This document shows positions 53,616-61,785 of a stretch of 64,000 nucleotides of DNA, one piece after another. This stretch comes from RUG369 sp050949645 (GTDB taxonomy: Bacteria > Planctomycetota > Planctomycetia > Pirellulales > Thermoguttaceae). The notes beneath the pieces are model-generated. The model saw only the letters and a program-made list of their open reading frames with translations, did not search any database and was not told the DNA's origin. The stretch's first letter is position 1. Each line of letters starts with the position of its first letter. The position numbers and the translations under genes are program-made. The DNA lies in the NCBI GenBank assembly GCA_050949645.1, contig JBMNGC010000001.1, positions 1,674,001 through 1,738,000 on the forward strand, given 5' to 3'.

Positions 53616-56609
53616 TCAGATCAACGGAACGTTTTCCAGCGCCTTGCGCGATAATGCGAACGCCGACGCGATCTCCGATTCGGAGTTCAGCGACGACTCT
53701 TCAAATGGAGTTAAGACGTTCGGGAGCGTCTCAATGATCGCGTCTTCGGACAATCCTTGAAGTTCGAGGGTCGCGGCCCACGTCGCCGCCGCTCGCGCGA
53801 TCGTCGCCGCAATGCTTGCGCGGTCGCCTATTTCAACGCTCTCTGGCGCGTCGGTCGTCGCCGACGATTCGTCGGCGCGCTTGCCCGAGGCTTTCGAGAG
53901 GCAGCGACGCAACGCACTAGGCGCGAGCGCGCCCGCAACAGCTCCGGTCGCGCCCAACGCGCCAATCGTCGACAGGAGCGTCGTCGCGGAAACCGCGCCT
54001 CCCAAAAGGGGCGCAAACGCGACCGCGACCGGAACCGACATCCCGACCGACGCGGCGACGAGCGCGCACTTCGGATTGAGTTTCGACGCAAATTTGCGGA
54101 GACTGCCCGCCATGCCCATCGCCGCCGTCAACCGACTTTCAAAAAAATCTTGCGTCAGTCCCAGCTCTTTCGCGCGATTCGTCAAATTCTCCCCAATCTT
54201 CGAATTTGAGAGTCGCGACGCAAATTGCGCGCCAAGTTTCGCCGAGAACTCGCCGCGACCCGAATGCGCCGCCTTGCCAACCTCCTTGCTGTAGAGATTG
54301 AAGATCTCGCCGACAACCTTTGCGATTCGCAACTGCAACGTCTCGTCGTTCGCGATCAAATCCTTGGCGTCGAAAATCTCGCGACATTCCTTCAAAACAA
54401 TCGCCGTCGCGCCGTCCCACTTCTTAAGATCGCGGGGCGTCCTACGGAGCTTTTCAATCTCGTCCGCGCCGCTCAGAAACCGCGAAAGGCGCACTCGAGG
54501 CTCCGGCAAATTCAATTCCGCGTCGTAATACTGAATCGCCTCGATACTCTTCCCCGACGCTTTCGCCATCGTTTCGATCGTCGACGTCCAGTCCTGAACG
54601 CGTTCCGCCGCTCCCTTGGGCGACGTCGCAAACTTAAGTCGCATTCGCTCGCCGCCGGAAAGGACGATAACGATCTTCGCAGCGTCAAGGGAAGGCGTAA
54701 GGACGTCGCGCATGAACCGAACAAAATGACGCGCCGGCGGGAGTCCAAAGTCGGTAAAAACCGCGCAAAGCTCGACGGCGTCGCCCTTCGTTTCAAGAAA
54801 TTCTCGCAATGCTTTACGGGAATCAGGGGACGCGACGTCGTCAAAGAGCGCCAATTCGCGACGAGAGCCGAAAAGTTCACGAATGAGATCCGACTCAATC
54901 GTGACGTCGTAGCTCATCGCAAGCGCAAGCCCTTGCGACGCAGACGAATAAGCAAAGACGTTATCCGAGAGTCCGCAGACCGACGTAAGCGCGGCTGTCA
55001 AGCGACGCTCCTCGCGTTCCGCGCGCGAGACGACCTCCGATTCGGGCGACGACTCCACGCGCGGTTCATCGAGCGTGGGCGCAACGGTCGCTGATTCCGG
55101 AGGAGCGACCTCCGGCGCTGGGCTTGTTGCGCCGGCGGCTGGCTCGGGCGCAAATTCGGGTGGCGCGGAGTCCTTCGCGGGGGCGACGACGTGCGCTTCC
55201 GTCTCAATGCTTGGCGAAGGGTCGGCTACGGGAACCGGCGGCGCAGAGACTGGCGCCGGACTCCCTTCGATCGCGCGCGGCGGAGTCTCAGGCGCGCCGA
55301 GAGGTACGGGCTTGTCGGTCCGTTCGACTCGGTTCCAGATTGGAGCGGCGGGCGCAGCGATCGGCTCGTGTTCCTCAACGCGGTCGTCGGCATGCTCAGG
55401 CGCGAGAACGGCCTGAGTGGTGGTACAATATCCCTCCGCGCGATCGACAATATCGCGAAAATACGCTTCGGCTAAATCCGGCCGGAAATCCCGGAGCGCG
55501 CGGCGGTAGAGGAGGTAGTAAATTCCAACGAGCATGAGTCGCGGAATGAAACACCACACAAAGACGGTCGCCAGGAGAAAATAGGACCATTTTGCGCGCG
55601 TTCCTGCAGACATCGTCGCGACCTGATCGACTTTCGCATTGGGATCGATGGAGAAGTCGGTAAAGAGCGCCGCGACGTCGTCGTCGTTGGGAACGTCAAG
55701 TCCCAGAAGACTGATAGGCGCGCCGAGAATATCGACTCCCTGCTTCACTGCGCGCTCGTCCTCTAGCGAAGTATGCCAGCAGTAGTCGTAGCGGTTTCCC
55801 TGCATCCTTGCTACCAGTATCAGCAGGACGCAGAGGGAGCAGGAGGCCCAGAACGTATGCGAGAGCGCGCCGCCCCAGAAGGTCAGGACGCGCGGCCTGG
55901 AAAAGAGCGTGTCCCAAAAGAGCCCGTGCGCGCGCCTCTTTTCCTCCTTGAGACGAATGTCGTCGCTCGAAGGCTCCGCGACTTGCGAACCGGCGCGACG
56001 CGACCCGACGCTGTGGCCGCGCCATGCAAAACGTTCCGACGACTTACGCCCGAAAAAGGAGTAGCACGCCGGCACGACGCGACGCATCGTCCAGATGACG
56101 AGCGATCCTACGATGCTCGAGAGCGCTTGAACCGCCTTTTCAGACCACGAGATCGGACGCTCGCGCCCGAGAACGTGGCGGACGCAACTCATCAGCACAA
56201 CAAGGCACGCCAAAATGAGCGAGAAGGTTAAAAAGAAGGCCTGCGTCGCCAGGAAGAACAAAAATGGGCCGGCGAGATTGACCTCGGACCCGAGGATCGT
56301 ATCGACGCGCGCGAAGGGAAACACCAACGCGCCGAGCGCGATGACGAAGAAAGCGGCAACGTATTTGACGCGTTGAATTCGGGTCGTCCAGCGATCAAAA
56401 GGCGCGTCGAAGAGACTCAGAATCTTGGCGGCGCGATCGCGGAGATATGCGATCGGATCCGCGAGTCGTCCCTGAGCGTCTCGATCGACGAACGCGCGCT
56501 CAAGCTTTTCAACGTCGGGCTTGAGCGTCTCCTCGCACGCGCGCGACCACTGGATCATCACCCAATCCAAAGGTTGCGTTTTCGTCCTTTTTCTCGCTCG
56601 AATTTTCAC
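53616..56609 (-). CDS. DUF2868-type membrane protein, partner of the GTPase
   Basis: 997 residues. The N-terminal third has about five membrane segments, with the DUF2868-like core LTFWGGALSHTFWASCSL ... NRYDYCWHTSL. A Pro/Glu/Ala-rich unstructured stretch (about 425-535) follows. Then comes a soluble domain with a Rossmann-like core (AKIVIVLSGGERMRL), and a glycine/alanine hydrophobic hairpin near 860-910. It is the first gene of a two-gene operon with the GTPase. Unusually long for the family, because of the linker and the C-terminal part, which itself resembles GTPase-partner regions. Confidence 0.8.
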   Translation of the reverse strand: MKIRARKRTKTQPLDWVMIQWSRACEETLKPDVEKLERAFVDRDAQGRLADPIAYLRDRAAKILSLFDAPFDRWTTRIQRVKYVAAFFVIALGALVFPFARVDTILGSEVNLAGPFLFFLATQAFFLTFSLILACLVVLMSCVRHVLGRERPISWSEKAVQALSSIVGSLVIWTMRRVVPACYSFFGRKSSERFAWRGHSVGSRRAGSQVAEPSSDDIRLKEEKRRAHGLFWDTLFSRPRVLTFWGGALSHTFWASCSLCVLLILVARMQGNRYDYCWHTSLEDERAVKQGVDILGAPISLLGLDVPNDDDVAALFTDFSIDPNAKVDQVATMSAGTRAKWSYFLLATVFVWCFIPRLMLVGIYYLLYRRALRDFRPDLAEAYFRDIVDRAEGYCTTTQAVLAPEHADDRVEEHEPIAAPAAPIWNRVERTDKPVPLGAPETPPRAIEGSPAPVSAPPVPVADPSPSIETEAHVVAPAKDSAPPEFAPEPAAGATSPAPEVAPPESATVAPTLDEPRVESSPESEVVSRAEREERRLTAALTSVCGLSDNVFAYSSASQGLALAMSYDVTIESDLIRELFGSRRELALFDDVASPDSRKALREFLETKGDAVELCAVFTDFGLPPARHFVRFMRDVLTPSLDAAKIVIVLSGGERMRLKFATSPKGAAERVQDWTSTIETMAKASGKSIEAIQYYDAELNLPEPRVRLSRFLSGADEIEKLRRTPRDLKKWDGATAIVLKECREIFDAKDLIANDETLQLRIAKVVGEIFNLYSKEVGKAAHSGRGEFSAKLGAQFASRLSNSKIGENLTNRAKELGLTQDFFESRLTAAMGMAGSLRKFASKLNPKCALVAASVGMSVPVAVAFAPLLGGAVSATTLLSTIGALGATGAVAGALAPSALRRCLSKASGKRADESSATTDAPESVEIGDRASIAATIARAAATWAATLELQGLSEDAIIETLPNVLTPFEESSLNSESEIASAFALSRKALENVPLI

Positions 56610-56784
56610 CGGCTTTCCTTACTTCGCGACGCGCCCGCCGCCGACAAGATGACGCGTCGCTGCGGCGATTCTGAGCGCTAATTCCCACTGTGACGCTAGC
56701 GTCTCAATATACACGAAAACGTCCCTCTTTTCAAGGCTTGACGAATAAAAACTCACGGCGACAGACGAGGCGTTTGGCGCAAGA

Positions 56785-56812
56785 TTGACTTTTCCATACC
56801 GTCGGATAAGAT
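56785..56812 (+). promoter_or_regulatory. Candidate promoter of the flavoprotein-exonuclease unit
   Basis: TTGACT (56785-56790), 16-bp spacer, TAAGAT (56807-56812), about 55 bp before the ATG at 56868. Confidence 0.5.
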
Positions 56813-56867
56813 GAGCGAAGGTACTCGAAGAAACAACCCTCGATTTCTGGCAGGGAGTCCTTAAACT

Positions 56868-57407
56868 ATGTCGAAGAAAGTTCTCATTATCTCCACGAGT
56901 CTCCGCGCTAACAGCAATTCAGACGCGCTCGCGCGTGAATTCGCACGCGGCGCCAAGGAGGCGGGAAATGAAGTCGAGGTCCTCTCTCTTCAAGGCAAAA
57001 ATATTGCCTTCTGCCGTGGATGTCTGACTTGCGGAACCACGGGCGTGTGCGCGATTAAAGACGACGCAATCGAGATTGAGAAGAAAATACTCAACGTCGA
57101 CGTCGTCGTGTGGGCGCCCCCAATCTATTACTACGAAATGTCCGGCCAGATGAAAACGCTCATTGACCGGCTCAATCCGATTTACAGTAAAAATTATCAG
57201 TTTCGCGACGTCTATCTCCTCACGACGGCGGCCGAAGACGCGACTTTCGTTCCGGAGCGCGCGATCGCAGGACTCGACGGATGGCAGGCATGTCTGCCAA
57301 AAACGAATTTCAAAGGCTCCCTCTTCTGCGGCGGCGTGAACAAACCAGGTGAAATTGCCGATTCGCCAAAGCTTAAGGCTGCGTACGAACTCGGCGCGAG
57401 CGTGTGA
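56868..57407 (+). CDS. NAD(P)H-dependent FMN reductase-like flavoprotein with Cys motif
   Basis: 179 residues, flavodoxin fold. FMN phosphate loop STSLRANSNSDAL (10-22). APPIYYYEMSGQMKTLIDR (about 85-103) is typical of the NADPH-dependent FMN reductase family. CRGCLTCGTTGVC (about 49-61) resembles the cysteine cluster of iron-sulfur flavoproteins, so a bound Fe-S cluster is possible. GGGAG lies upstream of the ATG. Followed 8 bp later by the exonuclease gene, so the two are co-transcribed. Confidence 0.9.
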   Translation: MSKKVLIISTSLRANSNSDALAREFARGAKEAGNEVEVLSLQGKNIAFCRGCLTCGTTGVCAIKDDAIEIEKKILNVDVVVWAPPIYYYEMSGQMKTLIDRLNPIYSKNYQFRDVYLLTTAAEDATFVPERAIAGLDGWQACLPKTNFKGSLFCGGVNKPGEIADSPKLKAAYELGASV

Positions 57408-57415
57408 GGTGAACA

Positions 57416-58003
57416 ATGGCAGACAATTTTACCCAGCGAGACAAAGGGCAATCCCTTCTAACGTTTCCTAGCGACTTTACGGTCATTGACCTTGAAACGA
57501 CGGGCTTCGCTCCTACGACTGCCGATATCATCGAGGTCGCCTGCGTTAAGGTCCGCTCAGGAAAGGAAGTCGAACGATTCTCGACCCTCGTCCAGCCGGT
57601 GTGCGGCGCTATCGTGCCGAGTTTTATAACAGAGCTCACGGGGATCACGTCGGAGATGCCCGAGGAGGCGCCGTGCTTCGAGGAGATCGCCGAGGAGGTC
57701 TGGACGTTTCTGCGTGGCGAAACGCTCGTTGGGCACAATGTCAATTTCGACGTCAACTTTCTCTACGACGAGTTTCGAGCCTCCGGCTTCGGGCCCCTCA
57801 GGAATGATTTTGTCGATACGTGCCGGCTCGCGCGGCATATTCTACCCGAACTTTCACGCCGTCGGCTCGTCGATCTCTGTGAATTCTATGGAATTGAAAC
57901 GGTTTATCACCGCGCGCTTGCCGACTGCGATTCGACGCGCCAGATCCTGGCGCGGCTCCACGAAACGGCGCTAGCGCGTTCTGTCGCCTTTCCACTATTC
58001 TGA
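57416..58003 (+). CDS. DnaQ-like 3'-5' exonuclease
   Basis: 195 residues, DEDDh exonuclease of the PolC/epsilon type. Exo I is VIDLETTGF with Asp25 and Glu27, exo II is GHNVNFDVNFL (Asp), exo III is HRALADCDSTRQIL (His and Asp). It is a stand-alone domain without a clamp- or polymerase-binding tail. GAGGTG lies 4-8 nt upstream of the ATG. It could be proofreading epsilon or an RNA/ssDNA trimming enzyme; the context near rarA suggests DNA metabolism. Confidence 0.92.
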   Translation: MADNFTQRDKGQSLLTFPSDFTVIDLETTGFAPTTADIIEVACVKVRSGKEVERFSTLVQPVCGAIVPSFITELTGITSEMPEEAPCFEEIAEEVWTFLRGETLVGHNVNFDVNFLYDEFRASGFGPLRNDFVDTCRLARHILPELSRRRLVDLCEFYGIETVYHRALADCDSTRQILARLHETALARSVAFPLF

Positions 58004-58039
58004 TAGCGTCGTCCGCGAATAGCGGATGATGCTCTTCTC

Positions 58040-58067
58040 TTTTCAACGCGACGAAACAAGGTACAAT
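58040..58067 (+). promoter_or_regulatory. Weak candidate promoter for rarA
   Basis: TTTTCA (58040), 16-bp spacer, TACAAT (58062-58067), 190 bp before the rarA ATG. The -35 is poor. Confidence 0.3.
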
Positions 58068-58258
58068 AGCTGCGCGTCGGTCGGCGGTTTGCAGCCGAGA
58101 CGCACGAGTTGCGCGTTGCGAATTTTGTTAGAACCCCTCTTGGCGGAAGATTCCGCAGAAGTCCGCGCGCCCTTTAATCTGCCGAGTTTTCCGCAACCTT
58201 TCGTTCGACGCGCCGCGACGTTTCTCACTTGTAAGCGCGCGCAATCCGGAGAGTTTTA

Positions 58259-59656
58259 ATGCTAGAAAATCCGACGTTTTTCAACTCCGAGGCGCCGCAG
58301 CCTCTTGCGGCAAGACTTCGTCCTCGGACGCTTGACGAGATCGTTGGCCAGCGGCGACTCCTCGGCAAAGACAAGATACTGCGCCGACTTGTCGAAAACG
58401 ACGCGATCTCCTCGATGATATTTTGGGGGCCGCCCGGAGTAGGCAAGACGACGCTCGCCAACGTGATAGCCAACGCGACGAAATCGAAATTCATCAATTT
58501 TTCTGCCGTGACGAGCGGAATCAAGGAGATCCGCACCGTCATGCGGGAGGCGGAACACAACCGCGCGTACGGTCAGCGCACGATCCTCTTCGTTGATGAA
58601 ATCCATCGGTTCAACAGGGCGCAGCAAGACGCGTTTCTCCCCTTCGTCGAAAAGGGCGCGATCATCCTCGTCGGCGCGACGACGGAGAATCCTTCCTTCG
58701 AGGTCAACGGCGCCCTGCTCTCAAGATGCAAGGTTTTCGTCCTCGAACCTCTCTCGGAAGACGAACTCGTCGAGCTCCTCGAACGCGCGCTCGCGTCCCC
58801 TAAAGGCTTCGGCGACATGAAAGTAAGCGTCGCGAACGACGTGCTGCGACTCGTCGCCGCCTTCTCCAACGGCGACGCGCGCGTTGCGCTCTCAACCCTC
58901 GAAATGGCGGTCCTCAACTCAGAATCTGACGAGTCGGGCGCCGTCGTCGTCTCGAAAGAAATGGTCGAGCAGTGCACGTCGCGCAAATCGCTCCTCTATG
59001 ACAAGAGCGGCGAAGAACATTACAATTTGATCTCGGCGTTGCATAAATCGATGCGCAATTCCGACGCAGACGCGTCCCTCTATTGGCTCGCGAGGATGCT
59101 TGAGGCGGGAGAGGATCCGCTCTATGTCGCGCGCCGAGTCGTCCGATTCGCGAGCGAGGACGTCGGAATGGCAGACACGCGCGCGCTGCAACTGGCAATC
59201 GCGGCGTATCAGGGATGCCATTATCTCGGTATGCCCGAGTGCAACACGATCCTCGCGGAGGCGGTCGTTTACATGGCGCTCGCGCCGAAATCAAACGCCG
59301 TCTACGTCGGCTACGGCGAAGCGAAACGCGACGCGCTCTCGATGCTCGCTGAACCGGTCCCGCTTCATATCCGCAACGCCGTCACGAATCTTATGCGCGA
59401 CGTGGGATACGGAAAGGGGTATCAATACGCGCACGACATGCCCGAAAAAATCGCGGATATGAGGTGCCTACCCGATTCGCTTCTGGGAAAACAATATTAT
59501 CGCCCAACGACAGAAGGTTTCGAACGGAACTACGGGGAACGTTACTATCAAATCAGAAAATGGAAAGCCAACGTCGAGCACAGCTATGACGCAAAAGAAA
59601 GATCGCAAAAAAACGAGGAAGCAGGTCCAAAACGTACAAGCGTCGACGACCAATGA
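58259..59656 (+). CDS. rarA: Replication-associated recombination protein A (AAA+ ATPase)
   Basis: 465 residues, MgsA/RarA/WRNIP1 family. PLAARLRPRTLDEIVGQ (15-31), Walker A GPPGVGKTT (57-65), Walker B FVDEIHRF (111-118), sensor 1 GATTENPSFEV, then the C-terminal tetramer domain (from about 330). Acts at stalled replication forks. GGAGAG precedes the ATG. The last 71 bp overlap the next gene in another frame. Confidence 0.96.
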   Translation: MLENPTFFNSEAPQPLAARLRPRTLDEIVGQRRLLGKDKILRRLVENDAISSMIFWGPPGVGKTTLANVIANATKSKFINFSAVTSGIKEIRTVMREAEHNRAYGQRTILFVDEIHRFNRAQQDAFLPFVEKGAIILVGATTENPSFEVNGALLSRCKVFVLEPLSEDELVELLERALASPKGFGDMKVSVANDVLRLVAAFSNGDARVALSTLEMAVLNSESDESGAVVVSKEMVEQCTSRKSLLYDKSGEEHYNLISALHKSMRNSDADASLYWLARMLEAGEDPLYVARRVVRFASEDVGMADTRALQLAIAAYQGCHYLGMPECNTILAEAVVYMALAPKSNAVYVGYGEAKRDALSMLAEPVPLHIRNAVTNLMRDVGYGKGYQYAHDMPEKIADMRCLPDSLLGKQYYRPTTEGFERNYGERYYQIRKWKANVEHSYDAKERSQKNEEAGPKRTSVDDQ

Positions 59657-60626
59657 GATCGATTTCCTCACCAGCGAAGCGCTGTCGACAAAAACGATCG
59701 TAGAACGTGTGACCGCGGTCGGGGTGATGGGCAACGCGGCGCTCGTCGCGTTCAAACTCTTCGCCGGGTTCGTTGGAAATTCCAGCGCGATGGTTTCCGA
59801 CGCGATTCACTCCCTTTCCGACGTCTTCGCAACGCTCGTCGCTTATCTCGGCGTGACCTTTTCCGCCGCGCCGAAGGATGAAAAACATCCCTACGGGCAT
59901 GAACAGCTTGAAAACCTCGCCTCAATCGTCATTGGACTGACGCTCTTTGGCGCGGGCGCAATCCTCTGCTACAACGGGGTTATTAAGGTCGGGCGTTGCA
60001 TCGCAGCGACAGGCTCCGAGGAATGCACGATCGAAATTCCGACGATGCTGCCCCTCGTCGCGGCGGGCGTTTCGATCCTACTCAAGGAAGCGATGTTCTG
60101 GTATACGATTTACTACGCGAACAGACTCGATTCTTCCGCGTTCCGCGCGGACGCGTGGCATCACCGCTCGGACGCGCTTTCATCGGTCGGGTCCCTTGCA
60201 GGAATCGCGGGCGCACGGATGGGATTTCCGATTCTCGACCCGATCGCGGCGATCGTTATCAGCTGTTTTATTCTCTACGTCGCGTTCACGATCCTCCGAG
60301 GCTCCGTGGCGCTAGCGGTCGACACGGCGTGCGACAATGCGTTTGAAAAGAAAGTGCGCGAGATCGTGCTAACACATCCCGGGGTGGAACATCTCGATCT
60401 GCTGCGCACAAGGAGATTTGGAAATCGCGTCTACGTCGAGGCGGAGATCGCCGTCGACGGGAACAAATCGCTCTTTGTCGCCCATCAAATCGCTCACGAC
60501 GTGCACGACGACGTCGAGAAGGAACTCCCTGCCGTCAAGCATATCATGATCCACGTCAACCCCGCTCAATGCGACGACGACGCGAACGTCGACCGGTCGC
60601 ACTCCGAACAATCCGCTAATGAATAG
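59586..60626 (+). CDS. Cation diffusion facilitator transporter
   Basis: 346 residues, a divalent metal/proton antiporter of the inner membrane. Six membrane segments. Metal site motifs are SDAIHSLSDVF (TM2) and ADAWHHRSDALSS (TM5). The C-terminal cytoplasmic domain (from about 240) has HPGVEHLDLLRTRRFGN and ends with an acidic/Ser tail. The start overlaps rarA by 71 bp; the N-terminal 35 residues are basic and not family-conserved. The true start may be internal, but no better in-frame site was found. Probable exporter of Zn, Fe or Mn. Confidence 0.93.
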   Translation: MTQKKDRKKTRKQVQNVQASTTNEIDFLTSEALSTKTIVERVTAVGVMGNAALVAFKLFAGFVGNSSAMVSDAIHSLSDVFATLVAYLGVTFSAAPKDEKHPYGHEQLENLASIVIGLTLFGAGAILCYNGVIKVGRCIAATGSEECTIEIPTMLPLVAAGVSILLKEAMFWYTIYYANRLDSSAFRADAWHHRSDALSSVGSLAGIAGARMGFPILDPIAAIVISCFILYVAFTILRGSVALAVDTACDNAFEKKVREIVLTHPGVEHLDLLRTRRFGNRVYVEAEIAVDGNKSLFVAHQIAHDVHDDVEKELPAVKHIMIHVNPAQCDDDANVDRSHSEQSANE

Positions 60627-61243
60627 GCGGTCGTCTCAGCGATCTGCCAAAACTTTATGAGAGACGGCGACGCGGCGGAGAAAATCGGCGGGAACGCAAA
60701 GTAATGCGGCGATCCTTTTTGCCGCTTGAGCTCCTCGGAGAGGAGGATCTTTTCGAGCGTCTTTTCGCCCTCAATGACGCGAAGCGCTTCCACGCCGTAT
60801 CTTGCGAGTTCTCTATCGAAAAGATCGAACGCGCTTTCAACTTTCTCGGACGCGGCGTCTTGATCAAGTTCTCCGTCGATTTGACGCTGGAGAGAGAAAA
60901 GAACGGAACCGTTTTCCTTGCAGAACTGAAAACGTCCGCCGCTCAGCTTTTTATTCACGAACGTCTTATACTTTTCAAATTCGCGCAGCCTGTACTCCGA
61001 CGCCACGTCGATCTTCGCTGGAAGAATGACGCGAATTTCAAAATAGTCCTCAAAAAGACTGACGGAGTAATTCGCAAAGTCTTCGTCATGCGCGAAGAGC
61101 TTGTGATAAGTAAACACGCGGCCGAATGCGCGACCATCCGATTTATTAACGCGCTTGACGCCGCGCTGCTTTAACGTCCTTTCAACTGCGTTGACAATAT
61201 TACCATAAACTTCTATATCCTTCATCTTAACTACATTTTTCAT
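60566..61243 (-). CDS. Hypothetical protein, overlapping the transporter gene tail-to-tail
   Basis: About 225 residues, soluble, no motif recognised. The N-terminal half (DIEVYGNIVNAVERTLKQ, YSVSLFEDYFEIRVILP) alternates helix and strand. The C-terminal half is charged and helical. ATG at 61243 is chosen because GGAG lies 8 nt upstream; the in-frame ATG at 61267 lacks one. The last 61 bp overlap the end of the cation transporter gene on the other strand, so both tails are coded by the same bases. A YbjN-like or chaperone-like fold is a guess. Confidence 0.6.
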   Translation of the reverse strand: MKNVVKMKDIEVYGNIVNAVERTLKQRGVKRVNKSDGRAFGRVFTYHKLFAHDEDFANYSVSLFEDYFEIRVILPAKIDVASEYRLREFEKYKTFVNKKLSGGRFQFCKENGSVLFSLQRQIDGELDQDAASEKVESAFDLFDRELARYGVEALRVIEGEKTLEKILLSEELKRQKGSPHYFAFPPIFSAASPSLIKFWQIAETTAYSLADCSECDRSTFASSSH

Positions 61244-61267
61244 CTTATTCACTCCAACTTTTTCCAA

Positions 61268-61785
61268 TATTTTCTACTCATTCCTACCAATTAACCCTCA
61301 ACAACACAACACTAGGGCGTCACAACATACATACGTAACATATTCTTGACCACAAAAGCGTCCGCGCGCAAGATCACCACAACGCCAGACTAATGAACGC
61401 TGGCGCAGCGCGGCGGCGCGTAAACAGAAAACGACGCCGTCGATAGACGTCGTCGCCGCTTTGCTAGATTCTTCCTTGGAAAACGCGTTAACGCTTTGAG
61501 CGTCGGATATGAAAACACGACCAGACAAACGCTAGACGCGACGCCATTGACCGCCACTAACGGGAATTGCGCCGCTGGAGAGATCCCCCTGGACTAAATT
61601 TCCAAAAAAAACTATCCAGCATTGGTGAGATTCTATGCCCAATAGTTTTTCTGACAAGATGTTTTTTTATTTTTTTTAAAAACTTTATCTTTTATTCAGA
61701 AATTTCTAAGATAGAAGTCGCAGGTCGGCGCGCGACGCCAAATCTTCTTCGTAAAAGCTTTCCTTGCAACTTTCTGCGTCCATGG
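61268..61785. other. 518-bp intergenic region
   Basis: No supported gene; a 76-codon minus frame (61298-61528) lacks a ribosome site and looks random. CGACGC-CGTC/GACG-TCGTCG forms a weak hairpin near 61428-61452. A T/A-rich stretch at 61655-61700 follows the terminator of the P-type ATPase gene. Confidence 0.4.
61603..61650 (-). terminator. Probable terminator of the P-type ATPase gene
   Basis: AAAAACTAT and ATAGTTTTT arms (with additional inner ATTGG/CCAAT pairing). On the minus strand a run of eight T follows. It is about 135 nt past the stop at 61786. Confidence 0.6.

Noticed and set aside
61298..61528. Small 76-codon gene on the minus strand
   Set aside because: No ribosome site, no motif, odd Cys-rich end (VCCDALVLCC); treated as chance.
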